From the NCBI RefSeq assembly GCF_041381155.1, contig NC_091149.1, forward strand, positions 9,998,609 through 10,062,608: a stretch of DNA of 64,000 nt. Reading direction: 5' to 3'. Both the position numbers and the translations under genes were made by a program. The notes under the pieces are model-generated. The model did not search any database and was not told the origin of the DNA. It worked only from the letters and a program-made list of their open reading frames with translations. Positions 47,336-59,318 of this stretch are shown here, piece by piece. Position 1 is the stretch's first letter, and every line of letters starts with the position of its first letter. Origin of the DNA: Argopecten irradians. Lineage: Eukaryota > Mollusca > Bivalvia > Pectinida > Pectinidae.

Positions 47336-48176
47336 AATGCCGTCTGCGAACCGCTGGTGTGTTGCCGAAGGGTGTAATTCCGCAGATTGTAAAAGAGGGA
47401 AGTATGGTTTTATAAGCGGCATTGAATTTTTTTTCCATTTCCATCCCAAAAGAAATCGCCGAAAGCCCGAAAACGATGGGTGGAACTGTTGCGAAGAGAG
47501 GACTTTGACCCAAATAAACGGCACAGACTGTTCTCGTCATTTTGTTGACGGCAAACCCACAGATAACCACCCTTATCCCGAACTATTTGCTTATAATAAT
47601 TATAAACAGTCATGCAATCCAAGATCAGCACGTTTACTCAGTAAGCTTTGTAGGTGTAGGGATGAAGAGTACTCGACAAGGCACACAGCGACAAATACAT
47701 GTACAGATCATACCGAGGAGGTGCCAATGGCCATGATGCTTGTTGACTTTCCAGATACTGATGAGGTATACAGGGCCAATTAATCTACTCACAATCAATT
47801 TCAACCATGTGTTTACTTGCATGATAGTTTATTTTAACATTCAAGGAAAATAAAAAGATGTATTTGTTGTCCTGAGTACCTGTTTATTTATAGTGAACAA
47901 ATAAACATGTTCACATTTTTAGTCATAATACAGTTAATGCTGCCATCACCAAATAATCTTTTAATATAATGTATTGTACTATGCACATTAAACACTATAA
48001 GTATAGTATCCATATTTGAACTAAAATATGATAAATCCACAGTGAAAGCATCATTAACCAAAAGCAATATCCAACTTTACTGACGTCACCATTATGTCAA
48101 CATTATTTTTCAGGTTGGTCACAAGATATTTATCCCTGTAATTCCGGCATCAATGGCGGATGCGAGGAAAATTTGA
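47336..48176 (+). CDS. THAP-domain protein, small two-exon model
   Basis: The frame starting at the ATG at 47336 (MPSANRWCVAEGC) shows a THAP-type zinc finger: C-x4-C near the start, FHFHPK, a conserved Trp (NDGW), then CSRHF (the C-x2-H pair) and GKPTDNHPYPE, a form common in invertebrate THAP proteins. THAP domains bind DNA and occur in transcription factors and P-element-type transposases. An upstream in-frame ATG exists at 47271, but the THAP start fits 47336. A donor GAG|GTATAC at 47765 could join 48114-48176 in phase 0 (VGHKIFIPVIP ... TGA); otherwise the frame stops at 47783. The second exon is tentative. It could be a transposon-derived fragment. Confidence 0.5.
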
Positions 48177-48669
48177 AGAAGGAGCCAACAAAGAAATTCG
48201 ACAATATTGGCTGTATAAATGGTTTGGAAAGTCTGAAACATATCCAATCATGTAACTATATAACTAAAGTTATGTGAGTGCGGCTGATTCCAGCTACCTA
48301 CGATATGCGATCAGGTTAAATCCAACAATCGTGTTAACATGTCCTCTGCATGACGGGCCCCCGCGAAAACGAACTACATAACTATAAAATACATTTTAGT
48401 TCATGTACACTAATGTATTTTGTATTCATACTAGCTAATTTAAGCATTTCATACACTATGTACAGTTACCATCTATAACACCAGTGTAAAGAAAAAACGT
48501 GAAGGAAGGGAACACGCGATGACTGAACAAAGTTCATGTGAATAGACTGGTCTAGGCATCATAGACGAAACTGAATTACTAACAACAAAAATCTATATAC
48601 CTGGAACCTTCATGACTTTCTAAATGAGTATAGCTAGACTAAACAAATATTTAGAAAAAACTGCCACAG

Positions 48670-51600
48670 AGGTAAACAATATCCGGTCTACCCGAAGTTA
48701 TCTCAGATAGTAAAGGGAGACAACTTCGTAATCAAGTTAACTATAAGAACGACACCGAAAAATCCATTGAATGGCATGTGTATCCCGGTAAGGAAACAAG
48801 ATTTCTAATTATTGAGAATCTGGATTATATTCTGTCCTGTGGCCCTGTGTTAATTGCACTTTGGTGTGGAACATGTGATCTTACCAGAAAAACCGCTTAT
48901 GTGTTGGATATTAATACTGGAGTCTCGCCCTCTGACATTCTTGAGCAACTAAATCGGCTTACTCCATTGAAACAAAAGCATGGAGACAAACTGTCAATTG
49001 TTATATTAGAGTGTCCATATCACTCCATAACCCTATGGAACAAATCCAAGGGGCATCATGATGGAAAACTGTTTATAAACAGTACTAATACCCTGCAGCT
49101 GAAAATTGACGAACTAAACAATGGAATTCGCGTTTTCAATACTGGACTGGGAACACTTGCACCTAAATTCAACGAGGATCTAACAACGACTAGGAAAAGC
49201 AATAAGAGTCGTGTTACCAAGCGTATCTCGTACAGCTTACTATATGATGGTATTCATATGCATCCAGGGGAGACATTAGCTAAACACTGGCTACGCAAAG
49301 TTGTAATAAAACTTATCAAGGAGCAATGTCAGTAACAAGCATAAATTCAAATATGGATGACGAAAGTGAGTGTACAGAAAGACTGGATATATGTAACAGT
49401 GAATCTACACAAAACAAAAGGAAGAGGGGTCTTAATGACACTAACAATTATTGTAAATGTGATCTTCCCTTGTACACAAACACTAAACATCTAGAGTGTG
49501 AGAACTGCATGCAAAATTTTTGTCAACGGTGTACCAAAGTGCCAGACGAAGTCTACCAACACATGGTTAACAGTGTATCAACAGGAATAGCCTACACGTG
49601 CAGAACCTGTACCCGGGTACAGCCCACCCTCGACAAAATTGATAAGTCAATTAAGGAACTATACGTGTCCAATGAAAAGAGAATCACTGGTATCGATACA
49701 CGAATAACCAAGTTGGAAATGGACACTAAACTCACCATTCAGAGAGAGATTAGTCAAACTAAATCTACCATTGAAACCACTATGAAAACCAATGTAACCA
49801 AATTAGTGGATAACAGGATGAAAGAGCTTGAGGAACGGAAAAGCAAAGAATTTAATCTTATATTGTTCAATGTTCCTGAACCATCCAACGAAGAAAGTCC
49901 ACAATGAAGGAAGACAAAGGATGAGGATCAAATCCGACATATATGTCTAGCCTTAGGGTTAGAGGAATTAAATAAAGCCGCAATATACAGAATGGGAAAA
50001 CTAAAAAATGACTACATCAGGCCAACTGTCCCAGTGATGAAGGTTAAGAAACAAAGAAAACATCTCCTCCAGAAGGCGCATACAATCAAAGACGCACTAC
50101 AAGGACCCTTTAGGAAAGTGATCCTAACCAGGGACCTAACAAGAGAACAGAGGCAAGAAAGAAAGAACGAAAGAAAGGATAAAAGGCCAACTCCACCTAT
50201 TCCAACGATACCAAGGGAACCAGAAAATGATCACACTGTCTTATTGGCAACAGGAAGGGAAGGTAACCTGATGCTCTGCCACAGGCCCATCCCGACCCAT
50301 GCCAAACCCAAAGACAGGTTCAAAAGGACTACAAAATATGTCATTGTCAAGTATTCCCAATCATTCTACTGCCCCTGGTGCTACTTGTATCAATTTTTTG
50401 AACCAACCATGATGAGTACTCAACAAAATCCTCATCGATATCCCAGTAACAGTGGAAATGCCAAATTACCAATAAGTCCAATACTGGCAAGAATGATGAG
50501 CGTGGACCCGACAACAAGTAGCTACTCAGCCTACCAAACACAACTATGTATGACGACAACGAACAAACCTGATCTACAACAACACAAGTTTACAACGTTA
50601 CCTATCGACACAGCTTTGTACAACATTGACGGGTACACGTCAATTTACCTCGGAGATAGTGAATCGCGGGGAACCATTATTTACATTATTACCAATAATA
50701 TCTGAATGCAGAACAAATTAAGGAACACCATTGTCTAGATTATGTCAAATGCGAGATCAAGCTACAAAATAGAGACATCCTTCATATATGTTGTATTTAT
50801 AGGAGCCCGAATAGCACTGAAGAAAACAACATGCTTCTGAACAGAATTATTGATGGGATAGACAACAACAAACCAACCCATATATTGCTGTTAGGAGATT
50901 TTAATTACAAGGAAATTAATTGGGAACTTCAAATATCAATGGCAAGTCTGAACAACCCCGCAAGTAAATTTCTTGAAACTATTAGGAACAAATTCCTGCA
51001 TCAACATCTAAAAAAACCAACAAGACTTCGGGAAAACCAAATCCCGTCTCTACTAGACTTAATATTCATAAATGAGGAGGAAATGATAGAAAACATTGCG
51101 TACCTAGACAGTATTGGCAAAAGCGACCATGTGGGTATCATATTTAAAATGATCTGCTACACCAATCCGGTAAACAATAACATCAATGTGAGGAAACTAA
51201 ATTTCCAGAGAGAAGACTATGAAGCTATCAAGGAAGATTTGTACACCATTGACTGTGACTTCCTAAACAATATAGATGGTATTGAGAACGCCTGGACGTA
51301 CTTTACTGGACATCTCCAAACCATTATAGAACAACATATACCAGTGAGTAGGGTACAACACTCCAGTCGACCACACAATCCAGAAATTGACAAGGAAGCT
51401 CGTGCAGCAATAGCATTGAAAAGACGAAAATGGTACAAATACCTTAATAGCAAGACTCCTGAGAACTTCCAAAGCTACCAAGCAGCCCGTAACAATGCAA
51501 CAAAAATCATTAGAAAATCAAAATATAAGTACGAAGAGGATTTACCTCTGAAAATCAAAACAAATCCTAAACTTTTTTGGTCCCGAGTCCGATCCAAAAC

Positions 51601-53278
51601 CAAGACTAAATCAACGATAGGGGGTACCGAAGCCGGAAACGGAACAATTACTACAAATAACGAAGCAACTGCGAATCTTTTCCAGTGTCTTCGTTAATGA
51701 CGGGGATCTACCATTGCCAGTGGTTATTCCAAGACAAGTCAACAGCTTATTGACGGATATCTACATAAGCGAAGAAACTGTCCTCAAAGCAATTAAAAGA
51801 ATTAACCCCAATAAATCTCCTGGACCAGATAATCTACACCCTAAATTCATTTGTGAAACTGCTGATGTCATCAAAAAACCTCTATCCATAATTTACAGGA
51901 AACCACTCGATGAATCAATATTACCAAAAGACTGGAACAGAGCAATAGTTACACCAATTTTCAAAAAAGGAGCGAAAAAAGAAGCCAATAATTACAGGCC
52001 CATCAGCCTCACCTCAGTACCATCAAAAATTATGCAACGAATAATCAGAGATATTCTTCTTAAGCATATGGACAACAATAATCTCTTTACTCCACACCAA
52101 CATGGGTTTAGGCCAGGGAGATCTTGTATTACACAATTATTTGAAATACTTGAAGATTAGTATAGTGGACTAGACTCAGGAAGTAACATCGACGTGATAT
52201 ATTTAGACTTTAGTAAAGCGATTGACAAGGTTTCACACAGATTTCTTATCCACAAATTGAGAAGCTACAGTATTGGAGGGAAAATTTGGATAACTGCATT
52301 CCTAGCCAACAACGTTCAAAGTGTCACAGTTAATGGTCAACTATCAACAGAACTACCCGTCACCAGTGGCGTACACAAGGGAGTGTGCTGGGACCAATCC
52401 TATTCCTAATTTACGTTAACGATATGTCAGATATGCTGGACTGCACAATAAAGCTATTTGCAGATGACACTAAACTATCAGCAAAAATCACATCAGATGA
52501 AGAACGTTCTAAGCTGCAAGAAAATATCAACAAAATGTGTGACTGGACGTCGACATGGTTAATGAGCCTAAACACAGACAAATGTAAATTCTTGGAAATT
52601 GGAAACAATCTGGGAAACCACAATTACACCCTTACAACACAAGGCAACACTACTACTATCTCTCGAGTAACCATGGAAAAGGATCTTGGAGTCACTATTG
52701 ACAACCAACTCAAATTCACAGCACAATGTAATGCAGCAGCCTTAAAAGCGAATAGGATGTTGGGAATAGTGTTCCGCACCTTCACCTATATGAGTCCGAC
52801 CATGTTTATTACTCTATACAAAACTTTAATTCGTCCCCATTTGGAATACGCAACCACAATCTGGTCACCAATGTTGACACGTGATAAAATTACACTGGAA
52901 AACGTACAACGAAGAGCAACTAAAAGGATACCATCAATTCAAAACTTATCGTATTCAGAGCGTATCAAGAAACTCGGGCTACCAAGTTTAGAATATAGAA
53001 GAAACAGGGCAGATGTGATTCAAGTCTACAAGATTTTAAACAAAATAGACATTCTGGATCAAACAACTATGTTCAGAGAACTAACGGGTACAGCAACTAG
53101 AGGACACTCGAAAAAACTCTTCAAAAAACGATTATGGCTAAACTCAACCGGAAATTTCTTCATTAATCGAGTAATTAAGACATGGAACTCGCTCTCAGTG
53201 GAAGTGGTTACATCACCAACGCTTAATTGCTTCAAATCCAGACTGAACAAATTGTGGGTCAACCACCCCTGCAGGTAG
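48670..53278 (+). mobile_element. Degenerate CR1/L2-type LINE with SGNH, PHD-like, endonuclease and RT parts
   Basis: In order: an SGNH-hydrolase-like frame (to 49335; LPEVISDSKGRQL, WCGTCDL, YDGIHMHPGETLAKHW); an overlapping frame 49326-49907 with a PHD-like Cys pattern (CKCDLP, CENCMQNFCQRCTK, CRTCTR), a coiled coil and FNLILFNVPEP; an L1-ORF1-like C-terminus (49992-50280); a broken apurinic endonuclease (50590-51160; LLLGDFNYKEINW, SDHVGI); and reverse transcriptase (51714-53278; PNKSPGPDN, NYRPISLTS, YLDFSKAIDKVSH, FADDTKL, NVQRRATKR). It is inactive: frame breaks near 49905, 50700, 51690 and 52372 and a TAG at 52158. The 5' boundary is uncertain. Confidence 0.88.
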
Positions 53279-53790
53279 GGCGTTAGAATTGTACCTGCTG
53301 CCCCTATTGCATGATCGTAAAAGGCGACTAAATTTAGGATCTTATCTTTTCTATTCTTCCTAACTGACTTTATCCTTCCTAATGCCTCCCTTGGCACCGC
53401 CTCACTTTTGGCCTTGAGTTGAGCGTTCGCCCCTGTGAGGAAGGCTCTGGGTTCTGTCCCCTGGCCGAGACACACCAAAGTCTGTAAAAGTGGTAGTTTC
53501 TGCTCCTGCTTAGCGCTCAGCAAAAAGGGAGTGGGACGACTGGTTCGCCCGTTGTCAGTATAATGTGACCGGGTGGGGTATGTTGCTTGGTGTCTTCGGC
53601 GGCATGCTTCAGTGATATAGCACTATAAAAAGGGCAAAAGTTCCACTATACAAGAAGACACAACATGAATATACCGCAGTCTCCCGAAACACGCACCTCG
53701 CACAACATACACGCAACACACCGCATACATGGGAGGCCGTCCTTACATGACCATAGCTGTTAATAGGACGTTAATTAATCAAACAAACAA
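53279..53790 (+). mobile_element. SINE directly after the LINE
   Basis: Contains TTGAGTTGAGCGTTCGCCCC and GGCTCTGGGTTCTGTCCC (tRNA-like boxes), then CACCAAAGTCTGTAAAAGTG, ATAGCACTATAAAAAGGGC and TACATGGGAGGCCG, ending in a TAATAGGACGTTAATTAATC tail. A partial copy is at 43150-43340. It may share its start with the LINE 3' region. Confidence 0.65.
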
Positions 53791-53903
53791 ACCACCCAAC
53801 CAAATTTCGACCATCGTTCTACTAGTGAGTTAGTCAACTGAACTGTGTAGTGGTAGTATGAACTGTTAAACAACCACTAACATTTTAAATGGAGAGGTTA
53901 TTT

Positions 53904-54620
53904 TTAACACCCAATAGGGTCACCATGACCGTATATGTACAATAAAATATGGTCATCAGTGGTATGACATATAGAATAAATGCCACTTATCGATGGAGAC
54001 CTCCACTCCTCCACCACCTTGGTCTCTGTCAGTAGTGTTTTCCTGGCCACTGCTTTCTTACCTTTATCCTCTGACTGTTGTTGTGATGAAGGTTGTTGCT
54101 GACCCTCTGATAATGATACTGACCGTTTCTGGTCAATGGATGCATAAATTTGACCTGAGGTGGTGACCTTTCCTAAGGCTTGTACCAGGTAATCTTTAGG
54201 AGTATTGTTTGGAGTGAAGCTAACTTTACCTAAGCCAGGTTTTACGGGAATATGTATTCGGGAGTCTATTTCACATTTGGTGTCGTATATTTCTATGTGA
54301 GAGCCCTGCTGAAGTACTGTCTTACATTTCTGTATTTGTTGTTTGAGTTGTTTGTCAAACATCTCAAGTCTCTGTTTGTATATCGCTATGAGTTGAATGT
54401 TGTCATCTTTTATTTCCTGATAATGTGAGAGTGTCTCATCTTTCAGTTTGTCAAGGTCTTGTTTTGATTTCTCTGTTTGCATCTTTGACTGATGTGACAA
54501 ATTTTCAAATATGCTGTCATTGTCTTTGAGGAGTGTATCAGTAGAGGTAATGTATTTCTCAATCTGTACCAGATCATTTTGTTCTGTTCTGTCAATAAAG
54601 TTTCTTATTTCTTGTTTCTT
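53904..54620 (-). CDS. TRIM-like coiled-coil exon or pseudogene fragment
   Basis: Open on the minus strand from a possible acceptor (TCCTTAG at 54621) to a stop at 53904. The first half is a coiled coil (FIDRTEQNDLVQIEKYI; KQRLEMFDKQLKQQIQKCK), followed by VLQQGSHIEIYD, SFTPN and KVVEEWRSP, the arrangement seen in molluscan TRIM proteins between the B-box region and the NHL-type propeller. It stops after the first propeller-like residues. RING and B-box exons are not seen upstream, where a repeat element begins directly. Probably a broken copy, but an intact gene with a distant 5' exon is not excluded. Confidence 0.5.
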   Translation of the reverse strand, partial: KKQEIRNFIDRTEQNDLVQIEKYITSTDTLLKDNDSIFENLSHQSKMQTEKSKQDLDKLKDETLSHYQEIKDDNIQLIAIYKQRLEMFDKQLKQQIQKCKTVLQQGSHIEIYDTKCEIDSRIHIPVKPGLGKVSFTPNNTPKDYLVQALGKVTTSGQIYASIDQKRSVSLSEGQQQPSSQQQSEDKGKKAVARKTLLTETKVVEEWRSPSISGIYSICHTTDDHILLYIYGHGDPIGC

Positions 54621-55445
54621 CTAAGGAGTGACTTCACTAAGCTCACTAGGGGCTGAGAAATGGGGTCCCAAAAGGGCAAATTTTCTTAATTTTAGCTTTA
54701 AAATCCTACTCCTCCTTCATCCTTGGATGGATTTCATTCATATTTGGTGTAAAACATCATTTGGGAAGGACAATCATATTTTATATAAATGAGTCTGGTC
54801 CGACCCCTAGGGGCTGAGGGGTGGGGCCCCAAAAGGGCAAATTTTCTTAATTTTAGCTGGCCCACTTCCTGTTTTAGGTTTCGGTCTCCGATCTCAATGA
54901 AAATTGGTCTATAGGGGTTTTAATTGATGCCGAACAACATGCAAACATTTTCGTAAAGATTTTGGTATTCCAAGATGGCCGCTGGCCCACATCCTGTTTT
55001 CAGGTTTCAGTCTCCAATCTCAATGAAAATTGGTCTACAGGGGTTTTAATTGATTCAGAAGGAGGATTTTTAGGTAAGGACAATCATATTTTATAAAGGA
55101 CCGAGCTAAGACCCATGGGGATAGTGCTGCGGAGGTCCAAAATGGGAGCTTTGCTGGAATTTGGCTTTAAAATCTGATTCCTCCTTATATTAATCCTTGA
55201 ATGGGTTACAACCATATATGGATGAAGTGCTACCAAGTTTGTTCAACAAATGACATTTACCTATTTCAGAAACTTACATATTCAACTAAGGAGTTCATTG
55301 TATTGTTTATATAAATCGTTAACCAATACTTTATACTATGACTTTGTTGTTTTGTGCCATGAGTCAGATGACCGTTGAGGCCCACAGGCCTCTTGATTGT
55401 CAATGGCACTGATATCTGACCGCTTAGGCCCATCGGCCTCTTGTT
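54621..55445. repeat. Repeat element with tandem units, ending GGCCTCTTG
   Basis: AAAAGGGCAAATTTTCTTAA and GACAATCATATTTTATA recur (54675, 54830; 54770, 55080), as does ATGAAAATTGGTCTA (54897, 55024). Unit lengths vary from about 125 to 310 bp. It ends with CCCACAGGCCTCTTG and CCCATCGGCCTCTTG, resembling the end of the element at 307-1605. No coding sequence. Confidence 0.65.
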
Positions 55446-56611
55446 ATAAATACAACGCAAACAATGTTTATACTTGTGAACAAAAAGCATATTTGCAGCT
55501 GCTCTTGAAAAGTCGACAGTGTAAATATAAAGGATAATGTATATTATGTATGTCAAGTTTTTTGTCCATAACACAGGAATATTGAGCTCAACCACAAAAG
55601 AGTGAAAAACAGGATTTACGCAACTTTCCTTTTTTGTTAGGTTATCTGAACCGCAGGGTCAGGATATACGTAGTATACTGAAAGATGTGATTTTAATTAT
55701 ATTTTGGAAGCTCATACATAGTCTATCTGACAACAGAGAGGAATCTCTAGTCTTATAAGCTTTTCTACTACATATAAATCTGTTAAAAGCTTAGTTCTTT
55801 TGTTTTGCGAAACGGTTTTTAATTTAAAACGAGATTGAGAATTTGTAGTCACAAAAGTTATTACCTTACCTTTAATACTACATTTACTTACATTACCTTC
55901 TTAATAATTTAATCAAAATAAATTAAATATTAATTTTAATAACACTGGTCGTCTTATGTTTCCCGCCGTCGTCATAATTTTCCAGGCGTTAGTTGACGTA
56001 GTCCGTTAAACCTGCCTATATTGTTAGGTGTTTTTTTTTCCATATATATATTAGGCAAAAAACTAAATAAAAAAAATATAAAAAAAAGTCTAATAATATA
56101 GGCAGGTTTAGCGGACTATAGTTGACTATAGAGGCAAAACAGCGAAATAAACCTTCACGGTTAAGATAAATCATGCTGGGAATATTGTATACGTCAAGTG
56201 TTGTAACCACATCTTAGGCCATCAATATAGATTTTCTAATGTTATTATTTTAAAAACATTTGTGGTTTTTGATTGGGAAAGGTAGTCGGCTTTTAGAGGA
56301 CACAGTTTGACAAGTATTACTACAATACCTTTCTCTATATACATTGTATGAAGTTAATTTTGACGCATCACGAAGACGCTAAATAAGCAATTATCGTATG
56401 TATACTATCTTAAAATGAAAATAGTTTTGTTTCATGAAAATACAAACGAGAATATAATGACTTCATTTTCTAGATTACTTTGATTCTCATCGCGAATTAA
56501 CGCGAAAATAAACACCACACGAAATATAGGTGATTTGCAGTATATCCTACTCTATTGTTTTATTTTGTGCGACAATATAAGATGAAATAAAAAAAAAATG
56601 GAAATGTGAGA

Positions 56612-56971
56612 TTAAAGATGCTCCACCGCTGAGGAATGGTAATTTTTCTCTAACAATAATAGGAACATATGAATTAGTATTTCTTCAGTTACAAAAGTTA
56701 CTTTATACCATTACCATATTTGAAAAGTTTGAGCTTCTCATTTTACTTCAATGCAAAAATATTAAACAATAATTGATTGCAACCCAAAAACATTTCGTGG
56801 CACTATATGTCCTATATGGAATGAAGTACTGATTGCGCATGCATCAAAAGCAAAATAAAATATCTTATAATATTTTTCATGATAATTAAACAGATAAATA
56901 CACGATTAAACACCAATTATTGATAAATTGGTGGGTATTGTTTATGCTCTGTCGGTGGTGGAGCATTTTAA
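56612..56971. mobile_element. MITE family C, copy 2
   Basis: Starts TTAAAGATGCTCCACCGCTG and ends CGGTGGTGGAGCATTTTAA; internal CACCAATTATTGATAAATTG (reverse relative to 18650-18994). Confidence 0.75.
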
Positions 56972-57451
56972 AGGTATTAGCCACTATTTAAGTTAGGGAT
57001 AATTCGTATACCTATATGTCACTTTTAGGTGTGCTTTTTTTTAACTTGAACATAACTAAGTTGATAAAAAGTGTCCATCGGGGCCAACAATAGGTATTAC
57101 GTTTGTTATGTAGCTTGTAATGCAAAATACGTGAAAAATATATTTCAGGAAAACAAGTCCACAGGATTCGGAACAGGAACATATTCTGACACCAAATAAC
57201 CATGTTGTTATATCTACATATATTTATAGCAGGTACAGGCCAAAAAAGGATAGTTCGTTTCACCGAATTCGACTTTACTAAAGCATACACATCGAGTCCT
57301 TTTTGGCATTGTCATGCCAATGGATATGGTGGTTGTAAAGATTTTTTTTTCAAATATTTTTTAGATGGACTACGTCTTGTGTTGTGTATCTCAATTAACG
57401 AAAAGATCTTAGTAATAAGTATAAGTATACGAGAAAAATAAAATCCTATTT

Positions 57452-57838
57452 TTTAAAGATTCTCCACTGTAGACAGAGCTTAAACGATATACATCATTTG
57501 AACAATAATTGGTGTTTGATCATGTATAGTATATATATACATGTCTAATTAACATAAAAAATAATAAGAAATAATCTATTTTGCTTTTGGTACATGCACG
57601 ATCAGTACTTCATTCCATATAGGACATAATGCCACGGATGTTTTTGGACGAAATCAATCATTTTTAATCTTTATTTTTCTTTTTTTTCTTTTTTAATATG
57701 AAGTAAAATTAGAAACACAAACTTTTCAATAGTTGTAATGGTGTAAAGTAAGTAACTTTTGTAACTGAAGAAAGATACTAATTTGTCTTTTCCTGGTTTT
57801 TTTTATTGGGAACCCAAATGCTATTCGTCAGCGGTGAC
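57452..57838. mobile_element. MITE family C, copy 3 (diverged)
   Basis: TTAAAGATTCTCCACTGTAG at the left, AACAATAATTGGTGTTTGAT inside, GTCAGCGGTGA at the right; the right terminus is eroded. Confidence 0.65.
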
Positions 57839-58417
57839 GATCGACTATATCCATATAAAATATTGAAAAGGTTGTTAAAGGTTCCGGACTGATTTTAGAG
57901 CCAATCGGTGAAATACGGTGTATTCCAAGTTCTCAAAGACATAAACAATTTTCAACTTCGATTTCATTTAAAAATTAATTATTTATTGTTGAAAATACAA
58001 TCAACAAGTGATAAGGCACAAAAGATTACAAATTATCAATATATTCTTAATATCTATACAATATAGTAGTGTAAATGCAAATTAAACGTGGTTAACATGC
58101 ATATTTTTCACAATTCTTCAAGGTTGTATATATCAAAATCTGTAACATGAGTCGTATATACACGTATAGGATCGTAAACGAGTGTTCAATTCATATGAAA
58201 GGAGTCGTTTATTTTTGCGATCCTTGACGCGTTTCATAAAATCTCATTAGTTGAACACAAATTATAAACATTTTATCACATAACTACACCAATCTGCATT
58301 TAAAACAAAAATCAACATCATAGCCTATGTTTTACAATAACCCAATATGGAAGCCGCTACGACGTCTTGAAATCCTTACATCACGTTATGGCGTCACAAT
58401 ACACTTTTACCCACAAT

Positions 58418-58490
58418 CTCTCCCAGGGTGCATTGCGGCCACCCACATTTCATGAATGTGGGAACCGCAATTGACCCTGGGAGAGATGGT
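58418..58490. repeat. Palindromic foldback, CTCTCCCAGGGTGCATTGCG type
   Basis: ATCTCTCCCAGGGTGCATTG pairs with CAATTGACCCTGGGAGAGAT around ACATTTCATGAATGT. A half copy is at 30893-30938. Likely a MITE remnant. Confidence 0.65.
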
Positions 58491-59133
58491 TTCACTCAAT
58501 GGAAAGCATACGAAAGAAAATAAATACTAAAAATTAAAAAAATTAACTTAATCATGTTTGGAAACTATATTGACAAAAATTAAATAAAATGTTTAAGGAA
58601 TCCAAATCATGAATAAGAACAACAAGTTAATCTCTGCCCCAGGGTTATCTATAATTCTGATTACTATGTGAGGGAGCAGTAATGACTATAACTTGGTAGT
58701 CTTTATTTCCATATGACTTACTACGAATTCGATACAGTGAGACAGAGAAACTAGTAAATATTAAAAATGGTTTTGATAAATATGGTTATTTAAAGAGCAA
58801 CTTATTATTTTCTTTTATAATTCATAGTTTCAAGTTATGGAGATATAACACAAAAATCTGAGTGTTCTTTAAATACACCGCATCAGCTATCTGTGTTACA
58901 TCTCCATAACATATAATCATATTTTCAAATTCATCATTACTAAGAATAATTTTATAGATATTTTTCACGTGTAATTCCACTTCTATCGATGGATTCATAT
59001 TGTAAATTATTATGCTGCCGTATGTACCAATCAAATGCGACGTTATAAAAATTTATTTTTAGCCAATGAAAATGCCTGTTACAAGCAAGATTAAATCATG
59101 TTCAACGTATCATAAATACTTAATAATAATAAT

Positions 59134-59318
59134 ATTCCATATTTGCATATTACAAAGTTATCTGCCCTTGCTGGTAGGTATTAATTGTAATGTCGTGTGT
59201 TTGCGAGCGTAACGTCATACTTTTCGGAAAACTGACGTGAATTGCTCTCACAAAATAATTACGTAACAATGGATACATACCCGCAAGGGAGCTAACTCTG
59301 TAATATGCAAAGACGGAA
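59134..59318. mobile_element. MITE family A, copy 6
   Basis: ATTCCATATTTGCATATTAC at the left, GTAATATGCAAAGACGGAA at the right, palindromic arms with CTTGCTGGTAGGTATT. Confidence 0.75.

Larger units (their letters stand above)
55446..58340. other. Intergenic; nested MITEs only
   Basis: A degenerate family D MITE (about 55940-56300) is interrupted by a family E MITE at 55998-56119. Family C MITEs lie at 56612-56971 and 57452-57838, separated by about 480 bp with no recognisable content. No gene was recognised; short frames here lack domains. Confidence 0.55.

Noticed and set aside
53059..53523. Minus-strand 154-residue frame
   Set aside because: It runs across the LINE-SINE junction in antisense to the reverse transcriptase.
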